From NCBI GenBank assembly GCA_015680685.1, contig MNCI01034933.1, forward strand, positions 1-64,000: 64,000 nt of DNA, given 5' to 3'. The notes beneath the pieces are model-generated. The model made no database searches and was not told the origin of the DNA. It was given only the letters and a program-made list of their open reading frames with translations. How positions within the stretch are numbered: position 1 is the first letter of the stretch; every line of letters begins with the position of its first letter. The DNA comes from Gnetum montanum. Lineage: Eukaryota; Streptophyta; Gnetopsida; Gnetales; Gnetaceae. A program made the position numbers and the translations under genes. Shown in pieces: positions 35,654 through 47,847 of this stretch.

Positions 35654-38040
35654 CTAGGCATGGACGTGGACGACGGCTTGGCTATTACTACGTGGCTGAG
35701 TGACATTCTGAGAAGGTACCCGAATGATGAATGGTGGCCTTGAGACACCACTGGCTGTCAATGAAAGGTTTTCCCCTTGTTGTGAGTTGGTAGGTACACG
35801 CAAAAAAAAAGGTTGTTTGGGTGGTACTTTCCCCTCACTGTCCGTACTCATCACATTGATTGTATAGGGTGCGTTGTTTGCATTCAACGGGTCCTTATAC
35901 ACGTCCAATGCTTGGTTTTCCGGACGCGTCGGACTACTACCGTCTAGTTTCAAATGACCGTCGTCGATCATGCATTGAATGTCATCCTTCAACGCCCAAC
36001 AGTAATCTATGTCATGACCACACAACTGGTGGTATTCACAGAAATGGTCTAGCCTGAAAGATTTCGGAACTGGTGGTTCCTTAGGTAGGGCTAAAGAAGG
36101 ATTCTTCAACAGTTCACAATGACGTTTGTGACGCTTTAGAGCTTCTTCGGATACCCTTTTGGGTTGAATGTATCTGGCCCCTAACAATTTTTTCAACAGT
36201 TCTGAATGTTTTATAGGCAGAGCTGTATACTTTGAGCAGTCTTTACGCTCAAAGTTTGGTTTTGGCTAGGGGGGCCCTTCAGGGGCAGCTATTCTTGGCT
36301 GGTGCTACCCACACTGGCCGTGGTCTTAGGAGGCACCATAGGTGCCTTCTTGTTCTTGTTCTTGTTCTTTGTGCCCTCAGCCAATGCAGCTACTATCGTT
36401 GTCGTCACTTTGCCTTTGTCCTTGCCTTTGTTGTGAGCGTTTTTGTAGGCAACATACATCGGGCCTTTGCTGGCCTCCACAGCATCTTGGATGCTTCTAA
36501 TCTGAGCGAAGGCCTGATGTAAAGAGTTAGGAGAAAGTTAATACAGCTTTGACTTGATAAAGACATTGACTGCTCCTTTGAAGATGGCCAGTAAGTGTGA
36601 CTCCACGATTGGCTCACAGATTTCATTCAAAGTAGCATTCCAGTGCTGTATGAACTTCTAGACTGGTTCGAGAGGATCTTGTTTCACTCCCATGAGTTGA
36701 TCTAACGTGACCTTCGGCTTTAAGTTGTATTTAAAGCGAGTCATGAATTGTGTTAGAAGCTCTTCCAAGGTTGAAATGGAAGAGTGTGGGAGGGCTCGAT
36801 ACCAATCTAGAGCTTTCCATGTTAGAGACATAGCAAAGATGCGGATAATCGTGTGAGGCCATTGTTGTAGCAACAAGGATTCAGATCTAAAGGTAACCAA
36901 GTGAGCGTTAGGATCTCCCTCGCCATTATACTTGGTAAAATAAGGTAAGGACATCCCTGGTGGCAACGATAGCATGGGGACCGCTAGACTAATAGGATCA
37001 TCTTGGTAGAAGTCCATGATCTGTATAGTGTCTGAGCCAGCGGCCTTAAGACGCCTAACCTCCTTAGTGAGGGTTTGAATAAGTAAAAAGGCTTGGTCCA
37101 GACCTATTGATGGAGGTGTTTGTGCAGGAGGAGCAGGGGGCTGACCTAGGAAAGTAGTGCCAGGTAGTGGAAATGGTGGGATGGTTTGGCCAGTAGATGG
37201 TGGAGCGGGGATCCCTGCAGGCAGGGGGGCCTGTGAAGACCACCACCCACCGATTTGAGAAGAGAGGTTAGTCGCCGCCTGCTGCGCGGGATAAGGATAG
37301 GGATATTGCGGGACCACTTGCGGAATATGCGTTGCGGGTGCCACCAAGGGTTGCACACCGTATACCACAAACTGGTTATGTTGTGCCGCGAGGATGGTCC
37401 ACTGACTCGCGGTAGGCTGTTGGATGAATGTCTGTGGTTAAACGACGGTGGTGATTTGTTGGGTTGGAGGGGGTGGAAGAGATAGAGTCTGCATCGGACG
37501 AGTTGTGGATACGGATTGGGGTTGGATTTGCGAAATGAAATGGGGCACGGTGGATGTTGGAACCACCACCGGAATGCTAAGTACACGCGGTGATGAAATC
37601 GCCTCCATGTTATTGTGGGGTATTTTCACTTGCAGCCCAGATGGCTACGTAGTGGCTTGCGGAATGATAGGGATGTGCGTCTGTGTGGTCATGNACTTAG
37701 CCATGACCAACTGTGTTATAATTTCATGTTGATGGTATGTTAAACGGATGATGTCATAGGCTGTTGGGGTGAAATCTTGGCCCCCTCGATGGATCATCTC
37801 GAAATTTCGCTTCGCCTCAATTTCAGCTTGGCTAAGGGCAAGCTTCGCCTGGATCTTGACGCAGATAAAGTTGTATTCCTTAGGGGTCATAATAGTAAAT
37901 ATTAGGTCTTTGCCCTGTAGCCTCAATGATTGACGCGATGGTCCCTGAGGTCCTGCTACACCAGGAGCTGGTCTGGTGATAGATGTGGCACCCAAGTCAG
38001 TGGCGAGCATGGTGGTTGTGGTTGTGTAAGATGGATCCAT
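35654..38040 (-). pseudogene. gag: Element A: gag
   Basis: Gag forms the particle in which reverse transcription occurs. The start ATG at 38040 opens MDPSYTTTTTM. The capsid-type domain is at 36658-37030 (DPISLAVPMLSLPPGMSLPY, FTKYNGEGDPNAHLVTF, LDWYRALPHSSISTLEELL) and stops at a TAG at 36658 where B has CAG (Gln). It continues to about 36290. The zinc-knuckle-like motif FCEYHQLCGHDIDYC, with its CHHC-type ligands, is at about 36010-36055. The C-terminal tail has two motifs, PFFLRVPT and PFIIRVPS, which in B are expanded to seven. Frames are broken by a few stops and shifts; an N lies at 37694. Confidence 0.85.
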
Positions 38041-38279
38041 TGATCAAGTAGATTAGTTGACAATAAATGACTGGATCTAAGAGAAAAAAAATGATGGACA
38101 AAGAAGATCGCGTTTAGGCTTTCTACCCTGTAGGATTCCAGAGGAATCGTTAAAGTAATCGATCTACACCACACGAGTTTTCGTAAACTTCCCTAGAGGT
38201 ATTACGTTCACATTTTTTGACAATGCAGGTATAGATCACTAACAGGGCTACCCGTAGAAAATATGAATCAGAGCCTAGG

Positions 38280-38296
38280 CCCTCCTTCTAGCGCTA
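38280..38296 (-). promoter_or_regulatory. Primer binding site of element A
   Basis: The plus strand reads CCCTCCTTCTAGCGCTA. With CTA for CCA it equals the 3' end of what I recall as plant tRNA-Asn(GUU). It lies 6 bases from the 5' LTR. Element B has the same 17-mer ending in CCA. Confidence 0.6.
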
Positions 38297-38302
38297 GAAA
38301 AC

Positions 38303-39848
38303 TGTAACGATGGAAAATGTCGGCAGCTGGAATACCAAACAAAATCCGTCTAAACAGTCTTAACCACGGATCCGTGCGAGGGCTGTGCTGGAGAAAAACA
38401 AATCCATGATGCCTTGAACGGTCTTGTCAATTAGATAGGGACTTACTAAATCAGTAAACCAATGGAGATTATGAATGTTGCGTGGAATGATTTGATTCGA
38501 CGGGTCACAAAATGAGAGAAAAACAATGTAGATGAATTATAACAATGATAACGCTAACACGGTAAAAGAAATCAGACACAAGAGAAACGTGTGATTTCAA
38601 GATCTATGGCTTTGACCCGAAAAAATGAATATGTTGTATATCACGTTACACTAGGGAGACCCCGATTACCTTGTGTGAAGCAAACACAAAATAACAAGAA
38701 AACTGTCTAAGCAGAAGCACAGAATGGAGTCCGATCTACCTCGTAGGCCAGAGATGGGATGCAAGGAAGGTTAAGTTCTGACGTCTATTGATCAACTACT
38801 TCTGACCAATAGAACTCACAAGCCACACTAGATGATCTCTCAGTCTCTGATCTACTCCTTTTGCCTTGAGTAGTCTCTACTTGACACTGCCAGCGATCAC
38901 CAATGGAGAAAGTTATGTCTCCACCAAAGGACCAATCGCTTCTGCTGCCAATGTTCAAGCAAAATGTCTCCTATCTGTGTTGAAAGATAGTGCTGCCAAA
39001 AGATTGCCAAAAATGCTCTCTCTTTCTCTGTCTCTCTCTGTGTCTCCATGTTGTCCCTATTTTTATTCGCCAACTGGGATATTTATAGGTTTGACAATAT
39101 GTGGAGAAGGCATGGCTATGATGACACGTGTTTCAAACCTTTCAGAAGATCGTTGACTTGACCATCCTTGTGTTGAAATTCGTGACTATGCACAATACGC
39201 CCATTTGCGTATTGTGCATATGAGTAACAAGTGTGGATCGGGCATGTCTCAATTGATTTTAGGCTATATTACGCTCGTACACATTGCGTCGCATGCGAGA
39301 GCGTAATAAAGCACAAAATTAATGGACTCAAGTTGTTTTACGCTGGTTCACCCTGCCAAGCGTAGTGAAGTGTAAACAATGATTAACTTGGCGATGGATT
39401 ACACTGACGTACGCTGCGTTGCGTAACGAGCGTAACTTGATCTATTGCGCTTCCTTTGGATTCTCTTTGACATTTTCGAAGCTCGTTACGCTACCTTGCG
39501 TAACAGAGCATAAATCTGCCCTTGGACAAAAGACTTAGCAGAATACACGAGAGAACGCATATTATGCTGCTTAGGCCTTAGGCTTCGCCAAATCTGCTAA
39601 AGTAAACCGCCCTCTAATGTCAGACTATGTTATGCTGAGCATCATTACGCTACATTGCGTACTATAGCGTAAAGATGGAAAACATAGTAAGATAAGAAAT
39701 TTGCAAAAGGAAACCCAAGTCTTGATGCCGCGCGCCTCTTTGCCTTGCCCTGCCTTGCCTTGTTCTCCTTTCTAGAATTCTGTCATGTACTTTTGTCTGA
39801 ATCGTGAATCTTCACCTGAGGCCGACTCACCATTTTCACGGTGTTTCA
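38303..39848 (-). repeat. 5' LTR of element A
   Basis: 1,546 bp, the same length as the left copy. Plus-strand ends TGTAACGATGG...GGTGTTTCA. TATA box at 39079-39088 (plus-strand atatttatag). GCGTA-rich U3 at 39180-39670. Confidence 0.92.
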
Positions 39849-39853
39849 CCCTT

Positions 39854-41740
39854 ACCCTTTGATTAGTACATTCAACTTTCTTTTGCCTCTTATGCTCACG
39901 ATAATTACCTTGTTCTTTGGACTCTTCAACAATTTTCAGGAGAGCTTGAAATATACTATCCATAGAGCTCCATAATAGATCTATCTTAGCCAAAATTTCA
40001 AAGGTAAATTTTTAAATCAACAAGGTTTTCTAGTTCACCAACTCATCAAGTGATGATTCCTTCATACTATCACAAAATTGAACCTCCCTCTTGCCAATGG
40101 AAGGATCTCGATTGTATTCTTCTACACTTTTGCATTTTATCAACTCTTCTTCTTCTTTTGTTACTTGCTTGATTAGCCTTTATATTTGATAAACTCTTAA
40201 TACTAATAATCACCCTTGGGCATAGACTTTAAGAATTCTTCTCATTTTTGATCGAAGTCCATCTACTATGTGGAGAAGTTGTTCTTGTTGAGAGTAACCA
40301 TGCCTAGGGCATTGGTGTAATAAGGAATAATATCTACCCATGGTAGCATCTAAGGACTCATGTGTTCCTTTATTCTATCCTTAGATCTACCTCCTTAAGT
40401 TGGACACTTGAGAGTACATATGATATTTGTCATTAAATAGTAAAGGCATTGTACTCCACCTACGGATGGATTCTAGCTTAAAGGACCGGTACCAGCTTTC
40501 TACTTCTTTAATGAGTGTCCTAGGAAATAAATTAAGCTTTTGCTAGTTGTTTTCTATATTTTTTAAGGCACAGGCATTGTGAAAAGCTTGAAGATGGTTC
40601 TGTAGATATGAGTTATGTCCCCCTTCAAACCTGGGTCTATTATTAATGTCTACCCTCTTGATTCAGCTATCCTTCATGTGCCTTATAGGTATTGTTACTA
40701 CCTTTATGATGTTTAACATGCTTCAGGTAATGAGCAAAGGCTCATTGTAGCCATGATCTTGGTGCTTACAATGCCCTTTTGCTATCCCTTTGCTCGTGGT
40801 GATGGGCCTTTCTTGAATGCTTGCATCCCCCAGATCTTGACTTTGCTGATAGTACTTATGATCATGTCAATCTTTTCAGTCACGTCATCATGATCGTGTC
40901 TCCTATAGTTACATTTAGAATCAAAAGAGGAAGAAGATGACAATGAAGGTGAAAAGGAAGGAGGACTAACATCATCATGGTGCCTGCCATCCCCTGTTTG
41001 ATGGTAGCAATCATGATCATGATCATGCTGCTTACCTGCATCCATGCCATGACTCTCCTTCTTGGATTCTTCTTTGTCATGGGATTAGTTCTTACTAGAA
41101 CCAATATTATGTATCATGGACTACAAGTTTTGGTTTTGACCTCCTTCATTGAAGTTAAAGAGAGGAGTTTCTTTGTATGGGAAATCCCTAGAGAAGGATT
41201 CTTCACCATCTTTTTGGTATGTCAGGAATGAGGAATCATTGGACCACTTTCCCTTTGTAGAATCATAACACTTCTCTAGCTGTTGATTCCTCAAGCATTG
41301 TACATCAATGGGATGATAATCCCTAGCATTGCTCTCCTACACAACATATTTATCATGAAGCCCTTAGATGCCCAACTGCATAAGAGTTTGTTGAAGCATC
41401 ACAAGAATGGATCGATCAAGTGACAACACAATGTTTCCCTCCATGTCTTGCCATCATAACAGTTCATGCTAGTGTAGGACGAAGGTGAAATTGGATACAT
41501 ACTCATTGGGATGAGCATATACCACTCTATATTATTGGGGCACCTATTGATTTACTTTGTTAGTTTTGGATAAAAAATCACTTTTGTGAGAAGAAAACAT
41601 CTTGTGTTAGAAGAAAAGAAATGTAGTGTGCTTTCCTAGAATTATTGTAGTTAGTTTAATGTATGATATGACTTTAGGGTTCATACCAATGATCTTGAAT
41701 AAATTTTCACCAAGTCCTAGATAGTACACAACAAACTAAA
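39854..41740 (-). pseudogene. gag: Element C: gag N-terminal and middle part
   Basis: Minus-strand gag resuming after the insertion of A. At about 40225-40340 the frame reads ATMGRYYSLLHQCPRHGYS, then QEQLLHIVDGLRSKMRR, which matches the CPHHG...Q...F..GL segment of Athila-type gag. Upstream, near 40455-40530, RTLIKEVESWYRSFKLES fits the gag core. His/Asp-rich simple sequence at 40782-41045 is part of the decayed N-terminal half. Frames are broken. Confidence 0.65.
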
Positions 41741-41743
41741 TTT

Positions 41744-41760
41744 TTCCAACAATAGTGCCA
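41744..41760 (-). promoter_or_regulatory. Primer binding site of element C
   Basis: The plus strand reads TTCCAACAATAGTGCCA, one base from the 5' LTR. It differs from the 3' end of plant tRNA-Asp (CCGGCAACGGCGCCA) mainly by transitions, so it is a decayed tRNA-Asp site, as in Athila elements. Confidence 0.6.
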
Positions 41761-41761
41761 A

Positions 41762-42627
41762 TGACAAGCAACAAGGTACCCCTACACCAAACCATACGAA
41801 TCACAAGCGTTCACATGTGATCCAGTCAAATTCCGCAAACCTTAAGTTCTTAAGTAGAGTAGTTCTAGGATGTGAAATCTAATCGTGATGGTCATTGTCT
41901 TCTCAACTACACTTTTGGAGCTTAGTTATATGGTTAATTGTAATTGAGGCAAATGATTTTTATTATTTTATATTTTATTTGTCTACAATTAACAAAAATT
42001 TGAAACTCAATTTATGAACCAATTTAACTAATCTAATTGCTAATTAATAACTAGCTATCCTAACATAAGTATTCGGTTCCACTTTTTGTGCACATCTTGA
42101 ACACATATAAAATTGCTGGGTTACCAAATGTTAAGTGTTGCTAGGATTACCAAGTGTCATACACATGCTCGAAGTGGTCGTACTTTTGTTCTTAATTAAC
42201 TGCTATTTGATCTAGCTAGCTTACTTTAGCTTAATTACTTGGAAGCATTAAATGAAATTACATGAAACATTAAATGCATGTACAAAATAATTAATCTAGC
42301 CAAGGTGCTGCAAGGTTTGATTAGAAAGCTCATCTTTATTGTTGCACACATTACCATGCTTAGGTACAACAATGCTTGAATGATGATCTGTACACTCAAT
42401 GAATCCTACTATAGGCATTTTGGAAAATATTCTAACTCTAGATAAAATAAATTGTAAGAGAACTACTATGATATGAAAAAACATATTTCCAAATCATGTG
42501 CCCAAGTGCTATATTTATAAGTTGACACACATCCTATGATATCAAATATCTAACATCGCTTCTTGGGCCTTGATATCAGGTATCTGATATCAAATATCCG
42601 ATATTGGAGAAAAAAAATAGTTCATCA
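41762..42627 (-). repeat. 5' LTR of element C
   Basis: 866 bp with plus-strand ends TGACAAGC...TAGTTCATCA. TATA box at about 42507-42519 (gctatatttataag). The U3 motif cluster (GATATC, GATATTGGAG) lies at 42537-42610. It aligns with 15682-16549. Confidence 0.9.
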
Positions 42628-42632
42628 CCAAT

Positions 42633-45400
42633 GCATATGATGTCTTCTTATAACTATCATGTTTTCAAATCCATCTTGGAACTCATGTAATAGCTAGCCA
42701 ATAGTCACTAAAATTCATGGAAGATGTCTTCTTCATGCCTGAGACATTTTTCTATTTTTGTCTTCTATTTTAGAAAGTCTTATTTATCTGTGAAAGATGT
42801 CTTTCTGAATAGGGGTGATGTCTACTGTTTCTAAGAGATATCTTTCTGGGTCTTCTTCAATTCTGGTAAGACATCTACTATTTTTTGAAGACATCTTTGG
42901 AAAGACGTCTCTTCTGTAGGGGCCAAAAATGAAACTACTCATTTTGATGCTTGGAGCCTATGGACGCCTCCAAACAAGTCCCCATAGAGCTTATAACCTC
43001 CTAGACTCATCAAAATGAGCTAGAAACACTCTAAAACATGCCATAATAGCCAAGAATCTTCCTCAACAAAAATCAACACAAATAGACATATTTAGCTTGA
43101 AATCTTCATATTTATCCATTCTCCCTTGAGTCCTTGTGATCCTAACTTTGCATGTGAGTCCTCGAGTCCTTTGCTCTTGCTCTTGTAAAAACAATAACCA
43201 CACAAACATACTTGTACTCCATTTTCCTTACTATTTTGACATACCAAAAGGTCAACAATCTCTGCATTTCTAGTAATGTCTAAAACTTAAGAAAATGGAT
43301 TAGTGCTTATCACAATATCACAATTAATAAGCTACTTCTCCCCTTTTTGGACATGACCAAAAAGGATGATGCATGTAAACCTATCTCTTAAAGATATATA
43401 ATAAAAGAGCAACAATTATATGCATAACTAACATCATATCATAATCTCATAGAGGTAAAAAAACATTTAGCTAAGAAAGAACATTAGTGAAAGAGTATAC
43501 ATCTCTTAGCATGAATTTTCATGAATAGTTGCCCCTCATTTGTTTGCAAAGTTAAAAATTAACTAATCCAAACCTTTTAATTGATATTCAAGAATATTTA
43601 AAAACTTAAAGCTTGAAGTAAAGTATGATCCTTGAGGATCAAGTAACCTACCTCTAAACCAATAAGCCATTAGTAGTAGATATTGCATGATTCTTTAATT
43701 TTCTATTATTCTCTTTATTTTTGAAACATCAGCAAAAGAATAAGGCATAGAAATTTTTATGATAAGGAGAATATGTGCATCAAAAAGAATAGAGTAATAC
43801 AACTTTATAAACATCCCTGTATCATGCGATTTGTAATTAGCCATGCCAATTTAAATACTTGAACAATGAAGTATATCTCAAGCCCAAATGTTAAAAGGAT
43901 GTTTTTATCAAAACATACTTTTACCTAGGATACTTTACCATAAAAAGAATAATCATTTTCTTGCGCATCTTATTGTCTAAGTGTATTTTGATCAAAGTCT
44001 CAAAAGACTCCCCCTATATTAGTGGCCTATAGGATGAAAATTGTTGAAGATATACATGCTCCCCCTACATACATGCTTGAGGTTTTTCTTTTGTCATAGT
44101 GCATTTGTTGGAGGGAGATTTTTATTCTTCCTTGATCCCTTTAAAAGCTTCATGCTACACTAAAATTCTAAGATCAAGTGTGGAGACTAAGGTCTCTTAT
44201 TAGTGAATCTTTTCAACAAAGAAGATGAAAAAATTTCCTTTTTTTAAAGGGAAGCCACTATAGTCTTCAACTTTCATAATGCATCTATTTGATAAAACAT
44301 CCATTCAAATTCATATGAGATAACTTAGAAGAAATAGTAGATGTATTAATGTTAGAGTAGGCGTCTATTCTACTAGGGCTGAAAATAAAGATGCTCATTT
44401 AGAGGTTAGGAACCTCTTGACACCTTCAAATAAGTCACCATAGCCCCTTAACACTTCTTGACTTGTCAAAAAAAGGAAAAGTCTAAAACACCCCCAAAAC
44501 ATGGCAAAACACCTTGAAATCATTATTTAAAATCAACATAAGAAAACATCAAAAATACACAAGAGCTAGGAGATGCTTTCATAAATCTAAAATGCCATAT
44601 CAAAATAAAGTTTAGAGAACTTTGAAAGAAAGGCCTTCCATTAGTAGAACCTAATGATAAAGATATCAAATAATTCATATGCTCAAGGATTTATTTTTGA
44701 AAATTTACATCAAATGCTTTAATTATCATACATCAAACATCTTCTAAAAGCAATTGAACTTTATAATTTCAGATAAAAGCAATAATGCCAAATCATATGA
44801 AAAACAATGAATGTTGAGTGAAAAGATTTGGGTCCATGAATTTAATTCACTTGAAATTAAAACATTCTAGTTGAGATTCCAAAACATAATTTACCAATAA
44901 AAATTTTAAAAATAATAGGAAAAATTAGTGTATTATAGTTCAACAATCTTGCAAGACTAAGTGGGAATTACTTTTGGATTTCTAATGATTTCCAATAGCT
45001 TCCATTCAATCATAAACTAATCTATTCCAATCAAGTCAAGGTATAATGATTATAACTATACTTACCATTACTTCCCTTGCTTGCTAATGGAGAATGAAGA
45101 TGCATAGAGTTCTAGAGAATGAGATGCCTCTTTCAAGCTTTCTCTTTTTGCATAAACTCCTCCAATTTTCAAGGCTTCGCTCCCTTTCACAAATTTGCTA
45201 GATAGTATCCTCTTGTTCTTAGGTTTCTTCCTCTTGATTCTTCAAAATTTTTGAACTTCCTCATTCTTTTGAGTTGTTCAATATTTCTTGACTTCTCTCT
45301 GATTTGTTTCCCTCTCCTTTTTACCCTATGAAAAATCCTTTCTAGACACATTTAGATAAGACCAAGGAGTCCTATGATATGACCAAGTGCTCATGTGATA
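42633..45400. other. AT-rich decayed region, no gene supported
   Basis: About 2.8 kb. Bases about 42900-43085 and 44375-44560 are diverged direct copies of each other (sharing CCTCCAAACAAGTCCCCATAG-like and CTAAAACA...AACATG stretches), perhaps parts of two LTRs. A cluster of AGACATCT-like motifs lies at 42720-42910. The minus strand near 43340 has an A-rich then GGGGAG tract of the kind found before Ty1/copia 3' LTRs. No readable protein. Confidence 0.4.
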
Positions 45401-45404
45401 ATAT

Positions 45405-45544
45405 TTTAAATTTCACTCCCATTGCTTATGCCAAAAATTATTACAATAATAACATCTAACCCTCCTATTGTAGAAAAATTATTTAGAATGATCAAACCTT
45501 TGAAGAGTCTTTTGATGGATAAGAGCTTCTTTTGAAATAGTAAT
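45405..45544 (-). pseudogene. gag: Element H: Ty1/copia gag zinc knuckle remnant
   Basis: The minus strand reads RRVRCYYCNNFWHKQW at about 45415-45470, a CCHC zinc knuckle (C-X2-C-X4-H) with the final Cys changed to Trp. The frame is then lost. The sequence is cut at 45544 by element B and continues at 63577. Confidence 0.5.
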
Positions 45545-46802
45545 TGTACCGTTCGAAATCGTCGATCTTTGGATGGAAGGAAATAGAGACTTGGAGATAT
45601 CTGGACATGCACAGAAGACCCTACCTTCGCTTGAGTACAAGCTGGAATGAATGAAGGCAGAGTACCTTGAGTGGTCCGCACGTGGATTAGGCAAGGATTT
45701 CCCCAAACGTACACCAAAGTGTTATACGTTGGGTTATACGTAAACGGCGTAATAGGCGTAAAACAACGCATAAACAATGTAACTGATGCGAACGGAGCGT
45801 AAACGTAAAAGAGTGTAAACAGAATACACGTAACAATTAATGCAAATTGTAACAGATTTTGGGAAGAAAATGTAACAATAGCATTTCAAAATGAGATTTA
45901 CAATGCATTGGTCTAACGCAGTTGTGGCTTTGACACAAGGTGGACGAATAGCCCCGATGGATGCAAGGAGGACTGATGACTGGTTCAAATTGTAGGCATA
46001 GCATAGAGGCTATATGCTCAGTGTACAGGGCTGTCTAGCGTACAAGGCTCTCTGCTCCGTTTCTCAGCGTCTCTACTCTTTTGGTTTGCTCGAAATCTTT
46101 TTCAGCCAACCTCGATCTAGTGAAAAATTGGGGTTTTTATACAGGTTTAGGGTGACACGTGGCATGTTAACCAGGTGCGAAAGCATAAAATTTACAAGTG
46201 TACAACATGTTACATCTACTAGCGTATATGCTGGGTGTAAACCCTGTATCTGGTAAGCATAGACTTTGGGCGTATACGCTGAGCATGAAGGGCCTATATG
46301 ATGGACGTGCTGGGCGTATATGCTGTGGATGCTTGGCGTATACGCTGGGTGTATATGCTGATGGTTGTTGGGCGTATATGCTGGGCATATATGATGATGG
46401 ATGCTCTGTTCGTCTGAATTGCTGCCTTGTACCAAGTTTTGCTCTGCAATGCTGTTTTCATGTCGTATTCGGGGATTGCATGCCGGGCGTATGCATTAGT
46501 CATATAAGCTGGACGTACTTGTGGGGCGTGTACGCTGGTCGCGCACGTTGGGCGTATATGCTATGAACATCGGGTGTATATGCTGAGAACTTGAGCGTAT
46601 ACGCTGGGCGTATACACTATGAATGTGAACTTTGAGCGCATACACTGGGCGTATATGCTGAGAATGCATACTTAGTGAAAATTAAGCATCTGATCTCCGA
46701 AGTTGCCATGTTTGATACCAGATGTGGCCGTGGTCGTCTATGAGTCCCAGGGACCTACTTCTTATTGGAAAAGTACTAAGCTCAAAATTTTGTGGTGTTT
46801 CA
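45545..46802 (-). repeat. 3' LTR of element B, with GCGTATACGC array
   Basis: 1,258 bp, plus-strand ends TGTACCGTTCG...GGTGTTTCA. The decayed TATA box is near 46134-46144. U3 at 46205-46675 contains the palindrome GCGTATACGC at least three times exactly, plus many copies decayed to GCGTATATGC or GTGTATACGC. Because the motif is a palindrome, spurious open frames arise on both strands here. Confidence 0.92.
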
Positions 46803-46860
46803 TTGGCCTCTCTTTGTTGACGCTTGGAGGAATCGACCTGAGAAGCGTCAACAAAGAAGT
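46803..46860 (-). promoter_or_regulatory. Polypurine tract and perfect hairpin next to the 3' LTR of element B
   Basis: In element sense CAAAGAGAGGCCAA precedes the LTR. The arms CTTTGTTGACGCTT (46812-46825) and AAGCGTCAACAAAG (46843-46856) are perfect inverted repeats with a 17-base loop. Confidence 0.7.
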
Positions 46861-47845
46861 GCAAAACACCACAAGCAACTCGATAAAGTGAAATCTGTAA
46901 CTGGTAGGATTGGAAATATGAAATCTGTTCCGTAGTACATAGGATTGGAAAAGTGAAATTTGTAACTGGTAGGAAAATGGGGATTGTAGGGATCGGTAAC
47001 TGACCAAGGGATTGTGCTTGAAAAGGGGATGCTCTGGTGTGTATCATGTTGATCCTTGTCAATAGCCATTATTTAGCAGACTTGGAATCAAGACATGAGG
47101 TGTGCGTCCTTTGGTGGAACAAGACTCTTGGTTAGTGTTCAAGAGGACTTGTTGGCAAGACCAAAGCTATGCGATGATGTGTTGCATTCTTTGGAGGAAC
47201 AGGGCCCTTATTTTAGGGGAAAGCCTGTTGGCAGAGAGCCAAAGCCATGCAACGGGATGTCGCTCGATTGTTTTTGACATGAGTATTTATTTTCAAGACA
47301 ACTGTCATCTCGTCTTATGTTTTTTGTGGGAAGAGACATTTTTTTTGGAAAGAAGCTTTGTTTTGATCGTGTACTCACGCTCAAGTGCTACATTGTGTGT
47401 TGCAATTGCTTAAAGGTGTTACAGTGCGCAATGGTACGCTCAAAGTTTTGAGTGTATTGGGTGTATTAGAGGTGTGGCTGAGTAGAGTATGTTGATGAAT
47501 AGGTAGGAAATGTAGCAGGAAATGTGGATGTACTAGTGAATGGCTTGATTTATGTCTTGCCACGTGTGCTGTGAACATTGCCTCACCTTGCTGCTTATGA
47601 CGAGGTGCATTCTTGCACGAAAACTTCTGATTGTCATCCTACAAACACAACTCCAAGGAGACAAGAAAACCATGAGTGAATAAGCAAACTTAGATTTAAA
47701 TAGCTACGGATGGAACAAAGGCACTGGAATAGATTTCAGGCACTGAATATGAATGGCAGAAATATTGGTAGGATCGTTTGATGGCGAGCGATGCAGTGAT
47801 TCTGATGAAGTTTGAATGCAACCATTGAGGAACCAGAGATGAACT
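46861..47845 (-). other. Element B: 3' untranslated region
   Basis: Noncoding. Two local repeats are visible: TGAAATCTGTAACTGGTAGG-like copies at 46888-46980, and a two-unit, diverged tandem repeat of about 76 bp at 47102-47260 (units beginning TGCGTCCTTTGGTGGAAC and TGCATTCTTTGGAGGAAC). Confidence 0.5.
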
Positions 47846-47847
47846 TG

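Larger units (their letters stand above)
22815..39848 (-). mobile_element. Element A: complete Tat-type Ty3/gypsy retrotransposon with an embedded antisense gene
   Basis: The element is 17,034 bp, with LTRs 22815-24360 and 38303-39848 (both exactly 1,546 bp) and a perfect target duplication CCCTT at 22810-22814 and 39849-39853. From right to left the sense order is LTR, primer site, gag, protease, a 5-kb interval carrying an antisense multi-exon gene, RT, RNase H, second RNase H, integrase, dyad repeat array, polypurine tract, LTR. Two RNase H domains identify the Tat lineage. The LTRs differ by several percent by eye, mostly transitions, so the insertion is old but younger than C. Confidence 0.93.
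15682..42627 (-). mobile_element. Element C: complete decayed Athila-like Ty3/gypsy retrotransposon, interrupted by element A
   Basis: The LTRs are 15682-16549 and 41762-42627. The flanks carry a perfect 5-bp target duplication, CCAAT, at 15677-15681 and 42628-42632. Removing element A and its duplicated CCCTT leaves about 9.9 kb. From high to low coordinates the order is 5' LTR, primer site, gag, protease, RT, RNase H, integrase, long 3' region, 3' LTR. The gag motif with CP.HG and Q...F.NGL-type spacing, the tRNA-Asp-like primer site and the long 3' region point to the Athila lineage. All coding parts contain stops. Confidence 0.9.

Noticed and set aside
35258-35743. Plus-strand frames opposite gag and protease of A (35217-35743, 36232-36522, 37255-37732)
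   Set aside because: Shadows of the sense gag-pol frames; no counterpart opposite the B gag.
46014-46566. Open frames on both strands in the B LTRs rich in Y-T-L-G-V-Y-A-type repeats (also 62859-63483)
   Set aside because: They are produced by the GCGTATACGC palindrome array, which lacks stops in several frames; not proteins.
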